A stretch of DNA of 64,000 nt from Bradyrhizobium sp. CCBAU 53421 (GCF_015291625.1 NZ_CP030047.1:3844001-3908000); one strand, 5' to 3'. Numbered from the stretch's first letter, positions 16,673 through 25,276 are shown. Program-made: numbers and translations. Notes: generated by a model not told the origin, from the sequence alone.

Positions 16673-18109
16673 ATGCTTCGCCGTTCGCTCCTCAGCCTGA
16701 TCGTTCCGGCTGCGATCCTGTTCGGTGCCGCACCGGCATTGGCGGAAAGCCGTCTGGCGCTGGTGATCGGGCAGTCCGCCTACAAGTCGGTGCCCGCACT
16801 GCCCAATCCGGCCAATGACGCCAGGGCCATGTCGCAGATGCTGACCGATGCCGGCTTTGCCGTGACGACGGCATCGGATCTGTCCCAGGATGAGATGCGC
16901 GCGAGGATCAGCGACTTTGCCGGCCAGGTGGCGGCGAAGGGCGCCGACAGCGTGGCGCTGGTGTTCTATGCCGGGCATGGCCTGCAGATCGATGGCGAGA
17001 ACTATCTGGTGCCGGTCGATGTCGATCCGAAGCGCGAGGCCGACATCCCGATCCAGGCGGTGCGCCTCAACGACATCCTGAACACGTTGACCTCGGTGCC
17101 GAGCCGGATGCGCATCGTGCTGCTCGACGCATGCCGCAACAATCCCTTCCCGGAGCTCAGCAAGACCGCCGGGCATGGGCTTGCCATCGTCGATGCCAGG
17201 ATCGGCGCGCCAGGCACCTTCGTCTCGTTCTCGACGTCACCGGGCGCCGAAGCCGAGGACGGCAGCGGCGCCAACAGCCCCTATACGACCGCGCTGCTGG
17301 CTTCGGCGAAGGAGCCGGGGATTCCGATCGAGGACACCTTCAAGCGCGTCCGCCTTGCGGTGAACAAGGCGACCGACGGTCGCCAGACGCCGTGGGACTC
17401 CTCGTCGCTCACCGACGACTTCCGCTTCATGGCAGGTCCGTCAGCGTCGTCCGCGGCGACGCCGGCGCCGGCCGCGGCCAAGCGCACCGTCGACGAATGG
17501 AAGCGCGAATTGCAGGGCAAGCCGATCGAGGCCGCCAACGAGCTGATGGTGGTCGACGGCACCGATGAAGCCTATGAAGCCTTCGCCGCGATCTTCGCCG
17601 GCACGCCGCGCGGCTTGCAGGCGCGCGACTGGCTCGACCGGCATCGCCGCATGGTGGCCTGGAACGACGCCATTCTCGCCAATACCGCGGCGGCCTATCG
17701 CGGCTTCCTCGTGCTGTACCCCGACAGCGATCTCACGGCTACCGCGCGCAAGATGATCGAGCGGTTGCGCTATCGTCTCGATCTGACACCGGCCGCAGCG
17801 CTCAGCGTGCCCGCGACCAACGTCGCGCTGGCGGCGCCGACCTGTCCCTGCAACGCCGCGCCGCCGCCGGACCAGCAGAAGGCGGCAATCGCGCCAGCGA
17901 AGAAACGCGCAGACCCCGATCCGCCGCCGCGCCGCGCCGGCAAGCGCCCGCCGCGCGTCGTGGTCGAGGACGACGTGGTGGTGGTGCGCCGGCCGCCTCC
18001 GGCGGTGGTCTACGAGCCGGTCGGGCCGCCGATCGGAATCGGGATTGGCATCGGCGGCGGTGGTTATCGCGGGCATTATGGCGGCGGTTATCGCAGGGGT
18101 GGATACTGA
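16673..18109 (+). CDS. Caspase family (peptidase C14-like) protein
   Basis: A 478-residue exported protein. Signal peptide about 1-23, then a caspase-like p20 domain (about 26-250): strand RLALVIGQSAYKSVPALPNP, catalytic histidine H102 in YAGHG and catalytic cysteine C154 in DACRNNPF. A helical region of about 70 residues follows, then a Pro/Arg-rich stretch and a Gly/Tyr/Arg-rich tail (GYRGHYGGGYRRGGY). Metacaspase-like enzymes of this type usually cleave after Arg or Lys. The ATG at 16673 has GGAGG at five bases. No partner gene is visible. The tail is unlike the rest in composition and may bind envelope or be a repeat-prone linker. Confidence 0.88.
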   Translation: MLRRSLLSLIVPAAILFGAAPALAESRLALVIGQSAYKSVPALPNPANDARAMSQMLTDAGFAVTTASDLSQDEMRARISDFAGQVAAKGADSVALVFYAGHGLQIDGENYLVPVDVDPKREADIPIQAVRLNDILNTLTSVPSRMRIVLLDACRNNPFPELSKTAGHGLAIVDARIGAPGTFVSFSTSPGAEAEDGSGANSPYTTALLASAKEPGIPIEDTFKRVRLAVNKATDGRQTPWDSSSLTDDFRFMAGPSASSAATPAPAAAKRTVDEWKRELQGKPIEAANELMVVDGTDEAYEAFAAIFAGTPRGLQARDWLDRHRRMVAWNDAILANTAAAYRGFLVLYPDSDLTATARKMIERLRYRLDLTPAAALSVPATNVALAAPTCPCNAAPPPDQQKAAIAPAKKRADPDPPPRRAGKRPPRVVVEDDVVVVRRPPPAVVYEPVGPPIGIGIGIGGGGYRGHYGGGYRRGGY

Positions 18110-18180
18110 CGCGCCAATCGCGTAAAGGCTTTCCCGCATGAGATGCGGCGTGTGATGATCGCATCTTGCGGGAGGACGCA

Positions 18181-20205
18181 ATGCGGTCGCCGTTTCGCCT
18201 GCTTGCCGCGCTGCTGCTGTGTGTGCAGCCGGCGCTCGCCTGGGAGTATTGGGGCGGCGATCGCGGAGGCACGCGCTTCTCGCCGCTGACAGAGATCACA
18301 ACAGACAATGTCGGCACGCTGGTGCGCGGTTGGGAATTCCGCACCGGCGATCTCGACGCGCGGCCGCCCGAGGTCATGAAGCGCACCAAGTTCGAGGTGA
18401 CGCCGCTGTTCGTCGAGGACAGCCTGATCTTCTGCACGCCGTTCAACGAGGTGATCGCGCTCGATCCCGGCACCGGTGCGCAGAAATGGCGGTTCGATCC
18501 GAAGATCAGCATGGCGCAGCGGCCGGCCAATCGCTTTGTCTGCCGCGGCGTCGCGCACTGGACCGACGATCGCGCGGCCGAGGGCACAGCCTGCAAGTCA
18601 CGCATCTTCACCGGCACCAATGACACGCGGCTGATCGCGCTCGACGCCAGGACCGGCAAGCCTTGCGCCGATTTCGGCAACAATGGCGAGATCAAGATCG
18701 ACGCCGGGATGAAGCTGGAGTGGCCGGGCGAGTTTCAGATCACGTCGGCGCCGGTGACGGGCCGCGGCGTGGTCGTGGTCGGATCCGCGATGGGCGACAA
18801 CCGGCGGGTCGATGCGCCGGTCGGCGCGGTGCGCGCTTTCGATGCGCGGACCGGTCAGCCGCGCTGGACCTTCGATCCGCTGGTGCATGACGGTGTCGAG
18901 GCCGGCCACAGCAATGTCTGGGCGCCGATGTCGGTGGACGAGGAGCGGGGTCTGGTGTTCCTGCCGACGACATCGCCCAGTCCCGATTTCTGGGGCGGCA
19001 AGCGTCCCGGCAATGACGAGCACGCCAATTCCGTCGTCGCGCTGCGGATCGAGAGCGGCGAGTTCGCCTGGGCGTTCCAGACCGTGCATCACGACGTCTG
19101 GGACTATGATCTGCCGGCACAGCCGACGTTGGCGCGGATCGATACCGGTTCGGGCATGCGCGACGTCGTGATCCAGCCGACCAAGCAGGGTTTTGTGTTC
19201 GTGCTCGATCGCGACACCGGCAAGCCGGTGTGGCCGGTCGAGGAGCGCGCAGTGCCGCAGAACGGCGCCGAGGGCGAGAAACTGTCGCCGACGCAGCCGT
19301 TCCCGACCCATGTGCCGCCGCTGCTGACGCAGCGGATGACGGCCGATGATGTCGGCGGCCTACTGCCAGGTATCGGGAGCGCGGCGTGCGAGAAGCTGCT
19401 CGCGCAATCCCGCAATGACGGACTCTACACGCCGCCATCGACGCAAGGCACGATCATCTATCCGATGACCGGCGGCGGCGTGAACTGGGGCAGCGCGGCG
19501 TTCGATCCGGTCAATCAGATCCTGTTCGCCAATGTCAGCCACGCGGCGCATGTCATCACACTGATTCCGCGCGACCAGGCCAAGAGCTTCAATCCGCCGC
19601 CCGGCCATGATTTCGGCCAGCAGCAGGGCGCGCCGTTTGCGATGTCGCGGGCGCTGGCGAGTACCGAGGTCGGCTCGCCCTGCAACAAGCCGCCGTGGGG
19701 CGAGACGGTGGCGGTCGATCTCAAGGCCGGCAAGATCCTCTGGCACGCGGCGGTCGGCACCAGCGAGGATCTCGCGCCGCTCGGCATCGCGCTCAACACC
19801 GGCACGCCGCTGCTCAGCGGCGTCGCGATCACCGCGGGCGGATTGGTGTTCACCGGCGCGATGGACGCCTATCTGCGCGCGTTCGATGTCAAGTCGGGCC
19901 GGCAATTGTGGCTCGGCCGGCTTCCGGTGCCGGGCGTCGCCAATCCGATGACCTATCTCTGGAAGGGCGAGCAGTATGTCGCGATCGGCGCCGGCGGCCA
20001 TTCCGAGGGCGGCACATCGATCGGCGACAGCGTGGTGGCATTTCGCCTGCCGCACCAGGGCGAGGGCGTTTCGCTGTGGACGCGCTTGATCGATCGTCCT
20101 GGCGGACGGTTTGCCGCCAAGGCACTCGCGGCCGGCGCGGTGCTGATCGTGCTCGTCGCGCTGCTCTGGCGTTGGCGCAGGAGACGACGCGTCAAGGCGG
20201 CGTAG
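18181..20205 (+). CDS. PQQ-dependent dehydrogenase with C-terminal membrane anchor
   Basis: A 674-residue quinoprotein. Signal peptide about 1-20 (QPALA), then an eight-bladed beta-propeller (about 25-620) that would oxidise a sugar or alcohol in the periplasm, passing electrons to ubiquinone. The start of the propeller, YWGGDRGGTRFSPLTEI, and blades with tryptophan-docking repeats such as GTGAQKWRFDP and TGKPVWPVEER are typical of glucose-dehydrogenase-type PQQ enzymes. Unlike Gcd, which has five N-terminal helices, this protein has a single C-terminal helix (about 645-665) ending in WRWRRRRRVKAA, which would hold it to the inner membrane. The ATG at 18181 has GGGAGGA. No pqq biosynthesis genes are nearby. 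Confidence 0.88.
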   Translation: MRSPFRLLAALLLCVQPALAWEYWGGDRGGTRFSPLTEITTDNVGTLVRGWEFRTGDLDARPPEVMKRTKFEVTPLFVEDSLIFCTPFNEVIALDPGTGAQKWRFDPKISMAQRPANRFVCRGVAHWTDDRAAEGTACKSRIFTGTNDTRLIALDARTGKPCADFGNNGEIKIDAGMKLEWPGEFQITSAPVTGRGVVVVGSAMGDNRRVDAPVGAVRAFDARTGQPRWTFDPLVHDGVEAGHSNVWAPMSVDEERGLVFLPTTSPSPDFWGGKRPGNDEHANSVVALRIESGEFAWAFQTVHHDVWDYDLPAQPTLARIDTGSGMRDVVIQPTKQGFVFVLDRDTGKPVWPVEERAVPQNGAEGEKLSPTQPFPTHVPPLLTQRMTADDVGGLLPGIGSAACEKLLAQSRNDGLYTPPSTQGTIIYPMTGGGVNWGSAAFDPVNQILFANVSHAAHVITLIPRDQAKSFNPPPGHDFGQQQGAPFAMSRALASTEVGSPCNKPPWGETVAVDLKAGKILWHAAVGTSEDLAPLGIALNTGTPLLSGVAITAGGLVFTGAMDAYLRAFDVKSGRQLWLGRLPVPGVANPMTYLWKGEQYVAIGAGGHSEGGTSIGDSVVAFRLPHQGEGVSLWTRLIDRPGGRFAAKALAAGAVLIVLVALLWRWRRRRRVKAA

Positions 20206-20231
20206 TTCGGCGGCGCGCGTCGCGCCGCTGC

Positions 20232-20525
20232 ATGAAGATCACTGCCTCGATCATGCTTGCCGCCGCGCTCGCGCTGTCATCGGCGGCGGCCGACGCCACC
20301 GTGCTCGATCTCTCGACCATGACCTGCAAGCAGTTCGTCGAGGGCGGCGACGACACCATCAAGATGGTGCTGGTCTGGATGGACGGCTGGTACAAGGGCG
20401 ATTCCGACGAGGCGATCATCGACACCGACGTGTTCACCGAGAACGCCAAGAAGTTCGGTACCTATTGCGGAAAGAATCCGACGATCAGCATCGTCAACGC
20501 CGCCGAGGCGGTACTCGGCAAGTAA
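20232..20525 (+). CDS. HdeA/HdeB family periplasmic protein
   Basis: A 97-residue secreted protein. The signal peptide (about 1-22) is followed by LDLSTMTCKQFVEGG, MVLVWMDGWYKGDSD and, near the end, FGTYCGKNPTISIVNAAE, the two cysteines of which would form the family disulfide. HdeA-like proteins act as acid-activated chaperones in enteric bacteria; in rhizobia the role is not established. It follows the PQQ enzyme by 26 bases and may be co-transcribed. The stop overlaps nothing but directly abuts the convergent thioesterase. Confidence 0.88.
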   Translation: MKITASIMLAAALALSSAAADATVLDLSTMTCKQFVEGGDDTIKMVLVWMDGWYKGDSDEAIIDTDVFTENAKKFGTYCGKNPTISIVNAAEAVLGK

Positions 20526-20987
20526 TTACCCGGGCAGCATCGCGAATGCGCTCGACACCATCGCCACCGGCTTGTTGTCGGTGGCGGAGGATAGCGTGAC
20601 ACGGCCGAAGCTCATGGTGCGGCCGAGCCGGACCACGCGGGCGTCGGCCAGCACGTCGGAGGCGGTCGCCGCGCGCATGAAATGCGTGGTCTGGTCGACC
20701 GTCGTCATCGGACGATAGCCCTTGTTGGCCGCAAGATTCGCCAGCACCATCGCGGTGTCGGCGAACGCCATCAGCGCCTGGCCGCAGACGATGCCGCCCT
20801 GGCGGCACAACCGCTCGGAGAACGGCATGCGCAGGATGGCGCCGGGCTGCCAGTCCGTAGCGCCACCCGGCGGCGGCGCGAAGTCGAACTGCTCCAGCGA
20901 CAGATTGAGATCCTGCACCCACGGTGCAAAGACGTCGCCGAGCACGCGTTTCGCGTCGTCGATCCCGAATTCACCGGCCTGCTGCAT
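20526..20987 (-). CDS. PaaI family thioesterase (hot-dog)
   Basis: A 153-residue hot-dog thioesterase of the PaaI type: helix segment GQALMAFADTAMVLANLA and the strand MTTVDQTTHFMRA, followed by RTMSFGRVTLSS. PaaI enzymes hydrolyse aryl- or acyl-CoA thioesters; which one cannot be told. The start at 20987 is an ATG just upstream of MQQAGEFG. It is 45 bases downstream of the amidase on the same strand and likely forms an operon with it. Confidence 0.87.
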   Translation of the reverse strand: MQQAGEFGIDDAKRVLGDVFAPWVQDLNLSLEQFDFAPPPGGATDWQPGAILRMPFSERLCRQGGIVCGQALMAFADTAMVLANLAANKGYRPMTTVDQTTHFMRAATASDVLADARVVRLGRTMSFGRVTLSSATDNKPVAMVSSAFAMLPG

Positions 20988-21032
20988 GACGTTCCGTTTC
21001 CTTCCCTGATATTCTTGCTCGCTCTTATTGCC

Positions 21033-22508
21033 TTAGTTCCGCGTGACATGCACGGCCGGTGTCTTGCCGTCATTCCACTTGCCGCCGATCGCCCGTTCGA
21101 TCTGGGCGGCGAGCTGCAGCAAGAGGCCGTCATCGGCTTGCTTGCCGATCGCCTGGATGCCGAGCGGCAGGCCGTGCTCGTTGGTCGCGAGCGGCAGCGA
21201 GATCGCCGGGATGCCGCAGAGATTGGCAAGCGGCGTGAAAGCGAAATTGCGCCAGAGATTGCCGAACCAGTCCAGCACCGACGGGTTGTCGCTGATGGTG
21301 AGATATTCGGTGGTGCCGACCTTGGGCGTCGGCAGCGCCGTGATCGGCGTCAGGATGATGTCCCAATCCTCGAAGAAGGCGCCAAAGCCGCGCGCCGTGG
21401 TGTTGAACACGGCCTGCATGCGGGCGCGGTCGGCGAAGCTGAAGTCGCGGCCGTGCTCCCAGATGCGGATATTGATCGGCTCGATCAGCTCCGCCGGCGG
21501 CCGCTCAAGTCCTCGCGCCGCAAGCATGTTGCCGATCACGACGGCGAAATTGCTGATGTAGCAGGTGGTCTGCGCCGCGAAGGCTTCCCGGTAGTCGATC
21601 GACGGCAAGGCGTAGTCGACCTGATGGCCGAGGCCCTCGAGGAAGCGTCCGACCCGCTCGAGCTCGGTTGCGATATGCGGCGTCGCGCGATAGTCGCCCC
21701 ATGTGTGCGACAGCGCGATTTTCAGACGGCCGGGGTCGCGCGTGACCATCGCCGTATAGGGCTCCGGCGGTGTCCAGAACGGCATGAACTCGCCGGGCGC
21801 AGGTCCCCGGCAGCTGTCGACGAAGGCGGCTGTGTCGCGCACCGAGCGCGATTGGCAGCCCTGGATCGAGACGAGGCCAGTGAGATCGGACAGATGCGGT
21901 GCGAGCGAGAACACGCCGCGTGACACCTTCAGCCCGATATTGCCGTTGACGCCGGCGGGAATCCGGATCGAGCCGCCGCCGTCGGTGGCGTGCGCGATCG
22001 GGACGGCGCCGGCGGCGACCATCGCCGCGCTGCCGGCCGACGAGCCGCAGGTGGTGTAGTCGGTGTTCCAGGGATTGCGCGTGACATAGACCGCGGGGTT
22101 CTCGGCCGAGCTGCACACCCCGAACTCCGGCGTGGTGGTGCGGCCGATCAGATTGAGACCGGCCTTGCGCAGCTTTGTCGTCAGGAAGGTGTCGGCTGTG
22201 GCGCGGTTGCCGCGCATCATCAGCGAGCCCATCTCCTGCAGCCGGCCCTTCAAGGTGGGCCCGAGATCCTTCATCAGGAAGGGCAGGCCGGCGAACGGGC
22301 CGTTGAGATCGGCGCCGTCGCGCGCGGGATCGGCGATCACGTCGTCGAACAGCTCGACCACGGCGGAGAGCGCGGGATCGACCCTGGCTATGGCGGCGGC
22401 CGCCTGTGCCGCCAGCTCCCGGGGCGTCAGCTCGCCGTTCCGGACGCGCTCGGCGAGCGCCGTTCCGTCATGCCGCGTCCATTCGTCCCAACTCATCGCC
22501 AAAGTCAT
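21033..22508 (-). CDS. Amidase (amidase signature family)
   Basis: A 491-residue amidase. The Ser-cisSer-Lys triad is visible: the lysine in GLPFLMKDLG (near residue 80), and the signature CGSSAGSAAMVAAGAVPIAHATDGGGSIRIPA with the serine cluster near 155-180. The enzyme hydrolyses a carboxamide to acid and ammonia; specificity unknown. Complete length for the family and no frameshift. It is followed by a PaaI thioesterase in the same direction. The start ATG at 22508 gives MTLAMSWDEW. Confidence 0.92.
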   Translation of the reverse strand: MTLAMSWDEWTRHDGTALAERVRNGELTPRELAAQAAAAIARVDPALSAVVELFDDVIADPARDGADLNGPFAGLPFLMKDLGPTLKGRLQEMGSLMMRGNRATADTFLTTKLRKAGLNLIGRTTTPEFGVCSSAENPAVYVTRNPWNTDYTTCGSSAGSAAMVAAGAVPIAHATDGGGSIRIPAGVNGNIGLKVSRGVFSLAPHLSDLTGLVSIQGCQSRSVRDTAAFVDSCRGPAPGEFMPFWTPPEPYTAMVTRDPGRLKIALSHTWGDYRATPHIATELERVGRFLEGLGHQVDYALPSIDYREAFAAQTTCYISNFAVVIGNMLAARGLERPPAELIEPINIRIWEHGRDFSFADRARMQAVFNTTARGFGAFFEDWDIILTPITALPTPKVGTTEYLTISDNPSVLDWFGNLWRNFAFTPLANLCGIPAISLPLATNEHGLPLGIQAIGKQADDGLLLQLAAQIERAIGGKWNDGKTPAVHVTRN

Positions 22509-22702
22509 TTCGTCGATTCCTTTTCTGCTTTGTTGCGCAGTGTAGTTTGGGGGGCCGCCCGGTCAAACCATCGCGCGGGCGCTGCGCTCCGGTGCGCGCG
22601 CTGCTGTCCGACGCGCTTGCGCGGCGCTGCAAGCGCCGTGCCCGGCTTGAAAATGCCCCAGTTTCGGCGCCCAATTGCCCCTCGTCAGTGGCGGGGGCGT
22701 AC

Positions 22703-22834
22703 ATGTTCCGCAGTTTGGTATTGCTGGGCGGCGTGATCGCGATCGGACTTGCGCTCAGCGGTTGCACGCGCTGCGGTCCGATCTGGGACGACTGGATGCA
22801 GTCGCCGAAATCCTGCAAGTCAGACCATCTCTAG
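22703..22834 (+). CDS. Small lipoprotein
   Basis: A 43-residue peptide: MFRSLVLLGGVIAIGLALSG, then a lipobox cysteine (C21, in LSGC), then CTRCGPIWDDW and SCKSDHL. The mature part would be about 23 residues with two further cysteines besides the lipidated one. It looks like a short outer-membrane or periplasmic lipoprotein of unknown function, in the size range of Lpp-like or entericidin-like peptides. Too short for a conventional search; found from the lipobox. Confidence 0.6.
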   Translation: MFRSLVLLGGVIAIGLALSGCTRCGPIWDDWMQSPKSCKSDHL

Positions 22835-22909
22835 GGCCGGGGCAGGCGCGCTTGGCGGCGGCTTTCTTGCGGTGATATACCGCTGACGAAAATGCAGGGA
22901 GCGTTTCTG

Positions 22910-23215
22910 ATGAGAGTTTTGGGCGCAGTTGCGGTTGCAGTGCTGCTGTCGGCACCGGCCTATGCGCAAATGCCGAACGTCAATCTGATGCCTGAGGTCA
23001 AGACCAAGACCCAGGAAGAGAAGGATCGGGATGCGGTCAACGACCGGGCCTACAAGGACTCGCTGAGCAAGATTCCGGACGCCAAGGGATCGGCCGATCC
23101 CTGGGGCGCGGTGCGCAGCGATGCGCCGAAGGCGGCGGCCCACCCGCCGGCCAAGCCGAAGACCAAGACCGGGAGCTCCGCACAGCCCGGAAGCTCAGCG
23201 CCGCGCAGCCAGTAA
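22910..23215 (+). CDS. Small exported protein, DPWG family member 2
   Basis: A 101-residue secreted protein. Signal peptide about 1-20 (SAPAYAQ), then NLMPEVKTKTQEEKDRDAVN and the family segment AYKDSLSKIPDAKGSADPWGAVRSD, with a Lys/Pro/Ser-rich tail. The segment matches the gene at 16318-16545. I start it at the ATG at 22910, nine bases after AGGGA, rather than the upstream ATG at 22892, because the signal peptide then begins at MRVLGAVAVAVLL. Function unknown. Confidence 0.75.
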   Translation: MRVLGAVAVAVLLSAPAYAQMPNVNLMPEVKTKTQEEKDRDAVNDRAYKDSLSKIPDAKGSADPWGAVRSDAPKAAAHPPAKPKTKTGSSAQPGSSAPRSQ

Positions 23216-23355
23216 GCCCGTTCGGGCCGGTTTCCCGCAGACTCGGATTCTCCCGGCGCAGCCCCTATATTGGGGGCGTCGTCAGTTTGAGCGTTTCGAG
23301 CGAAGAGAGCGCTTCCGATTCAATCGAAACGGGGCTCTATTCCGGAGTTGCGGCA

Positions 23356-23586
23356 ATGGTGTTTCGTCCGCGCGATCTCGCCAGCCGGATGGCCGAGCGG
23401 CGCAAGCCGGATGACGGCTATCTGCGCGAGACCTTCAGCCTGCCGCGCGATCAGGCCCGCCTGCGGGCGCGCGACTTTCTCAAGCGCTACCCGAAGGCCG
23501 CCTATATGAGCGCCGTCGAGAGCTGGCGCGAGCTGCCCGGCGGCGACATCGAGTTCACGATGCGGCGGCTGGCAAGCGCGGACTGA
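23356..23586 (+). CDS. Small hypothetical protein
   Basis: A 76-residue, basic, soluble protein: MVFRPRDLASRMAERRKPDD, then FSLPRDQARLRARDFLKRYPKAAYMSAVESWRELPGG. The ATG at 23356 has GGAG eight bases upstream; a TTG at 23287 would run through the ribosome site. It is short, without a recognised domain, and resembles proteins I know as hypothetical proteins of Bradyrhizobium. No partner is visible. Confidence 0.6.
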   Translation: MVFRPRDLASRMAERRKPDDGYLRETFSLPRDQARLRARDFLKRYPKAAYMSAVESWRELPGGDIEFTMRRLASAD

Positions 23587-23599
23587 AGCTCGCCGCGGC

Positions 23600-23806
23600 T
23601 CAGTCCCGATCGTTGTGTCCGCGGCTCCGTCCCAGCCCGAGATTGTTCAGCTCGCGGTCGATCCGCAGCTGCACGCGGCGGATCGCCAACAGGTCGAGCT
23701 TTGCTTCGGTCTTGCCCGTGAAGACCCGATCGCCGATCTGGAAACGCCATTTCCAGACGCCGGCCATGAGCTGCGTGACGCTGAATTCGACGCCCTTGTG
23801 AATCAT
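23600..23806 (-). CDS. Small hypothetical protein (MIHKGVEF type)
   Basis: A 68-residue protein starting MIHKGVEFSVTQLMAGVWKW, with RFQIGDRVFTGKTEAKLDLL and a basic helical tail. I recognise this pattern as a small protein found in many Bradyrhizobium genomes, with no known function. An in-frame GTG at 23875 would add 23 residues; the ATG at 23806 is chosen because comparable proteins begin MIHKG. Neither start has a good Shine-Dalgarno. It ends 14 bases after the convergent 76-residue gene. Confidence 0.6.
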   Translation of the reverse strand: MIHKGVEFSVTQLMAGVWKWRFQIGDRVFTGKTEAKLDLLAIRRVQLRIDRELNNLGLGRSRGHNDRD

Positions 23807-23875
23807 CTGGAGCGGTTCCGCGAATGAAAGGCGGTCGTCGATATTTAAATCAAAGGTTGTACTAATGATTAACAC

Positions 23876-24577
23876 CCGTCAAAGGATGAATTGAACCGTC
23901 GCGCCCGTTCGGACGTCGTTGTGGATCCCAAAGTGGATCCGTTCGCCGGCGACGTCGCCTGATCCCGCGGCGCGCAATCGGTGCGCTGGCCGGACAAGCC
24001 AATGTTACGAACACTGGCGGAACCCGAGTCTTCCCGTAAACGCTACGTAGTTTTTTGAAACGTCAGGAGGGGTACCAAGGTAGTATGCAGATTGTGCCAG
24101 TCATGATCCGGCATCATCAAATCCTTCGGTAACCCATTGAATGTCCGACGCTGTCGGGACGAAGGCGGAACCTTTTGCGCGCGGAACTTTGTTCTGGCCC
24201 GGAGAACTACGGATCGCGCCGAGCGCACGGCTCAAACGCTGCGATGATGACCCCGTCATCCGCCCGGTTTCATTCGAGCCGGTGCCCGACAGCACAACGC
24301 CGCCCGCTTGAAATGCTTGCGGACGGCGTTGGCCCTAGCCCCAGGATGGTGTGCAAAATCCTGTAGATGGAAGCCTATACAATCTGTGCCACGGGACATG
24401 TCCCAAATTGGCTATCACGGCGATCAATCCGGACCGTGTTGCCGCCGTGCTTCACCGATGGCGCTAATTCGGACACTCGGTCTGCTGGATTAGGACATTT
24501 GCCGTTTCTCCGTTTGATGCCAGATGTGTCTGTGGGGCCAGCGCCAATGCGGAGTTCCGGCGACGGCGATTCAAATA
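23876..24577. other. Gene-poor intergenic stretch
   Basis: No frame here has a good start and recognisable content. Base composition is closer to neutral than in the surrounding genes and stop codons are frequent in all frames. It leads into the ClpX-type zinc-finger relic at 24578 and probably represents decayed DNA of an old insertion. Confidence 0.4.
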
Positions 24578-24761
24578 TGTCGGTTTTGTGGGCGAAGTGC
24601 CGACCAAGTGACGCACTGTCCAAGGTCCGGACCTGCTCATCTGCGACATTTGCGTGGACGCCTGCATCGACACGTTAGCAGTCAAGGACCACGGCTGGCG
24701 TGAATGCCAGATCGACTATCTTTTGAGGCTTCGGCAGCGAGCACCCACAGCCGGGAATTAG
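24578..24761 (+). pseudogene. ClpX-type C4 zinc-finger protein relic, frameshifted
   Basis: Two frames together read as a ClpX-type zinc finger. The first frame (24578-24616) gives CRFCGRSADQVTH, carrying the first CxxC pair. The second (from about 24621) gives QGPDLLICDICVDACIDTL, carrying the CxxC...C region in the position seen in ClpX fingers (ICDECVxLC), then a helical tail with WRECQIDYLLRLRQ and a TAG at 24759-24761. A single frameshift at about 24617-24620 separates them, and no start codon is well placed. This looks like a degraded member of the small ClpX-type zinc-finger proteins of Rhizobiales. Confidence 0.6.
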
Positions 24762-24947
24762 GACACCCCGCGCGTTAAGCATTCGGACGGTTTGTTTACC
24801 TTTGCTTAATCAAGTTAATTGACTGGCTCACGCTTTGATCCGATCATCGCCTCACTGGGCAGGGCGGTTTCATTAAGGACAATTTTTTAAGGCCCAGAGG
24901 GCCAGCCCGATTACCGATAGCGGCGGCTCGGTGACAGCAATGAGAGC

Positions 24948-24988
24948 GGCCCCAGCATTGCCCTCCAAGGGTGCTGGGGCCGTTTTTT
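24948..24988 (+). terminator. Strong rho-independent terminator without an obvious upstream gene
   Basis: GGCCCCAGCA (24948-24957) pairs with TGCTGGGGCC (24972-24981), followed by GTTTTTT. No protein gene on the plus strand ends just before it, so it may terminate a small RNA or a decayed transcript. Confidence 0.7.
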
Positions 24989-25096
24989 CGGGAATGAGTG
25001 GCAATCCGCGCGGAGACGCACGCAGGTAGGAACGAGGCGTGTCCGCTGGCGGTTATCTCTACGTCTGGCGTTCCCGTCGGGTACGTCGGATGACGT

Positions 25097-25276
25097 ATGT
25101 TGACTCGGCCCCGGCTTGTGCCCACTCGCTGGGGCCGTTTCTTTGGGGAAAGAAAAAAGCCCGGCTCGCGCCGGGGAACGCTCGACCTCACCACTCAAGA
25201 GCAGGCGGACGAGGTCATCAAGATGCTCAGCGCAATGAAGGTTTTTCTCGAGCCGAAGGATGAGGCCGCCAACTGA
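25097..25276 (+). CDS. Putative small ORF, 59 residues
   Basis: A frame from the ATG at 25097 to a TGA at 25274-25276. Its N-terminal half is very basic (MLTRPRLVPTRWGRFFGE) and lies on top of a terminator-like palindrome. The C-terminal part (LDLTTQEQADEVIKMLSAMK, then VFLEPKDEAAN) looks like a genuine amphipathic helix with a sharp end. The true start may lie inside the frame. Family unknown; confidence is low because the region is decayed. Confidence 0.3.
   Translation: MLTRPRLVPTRWGRFFGERKKPGSRRGTLDLTTQEQADEVIKMLSAMKVFLEPKDEAAN
25151..25175 (-). terminator. Rho-independent terminator (minus strand)
   Basis: Read on the minus strand: CCCGGC (25175-25170), loop GCGA, GCCGGG (25165-25160), then CTTTTTTC. 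It lies about 109 bases after the stop of the 62-residue gene at 25284-25472 and would end that transcript. Confidence 0.65.

Noticed and set aside
20682..21923. 413-codon frame opposite the amidase
   Set aside because: Overlaps the thioesterase and amidase, no domain, typical mirror-frame bias.
24367..24678. 103-codon frame through the zinc-finger relic
   Set aside because: Its frame misses both CxxC halves of the finger; the recognisable sequence is in the other two frames.
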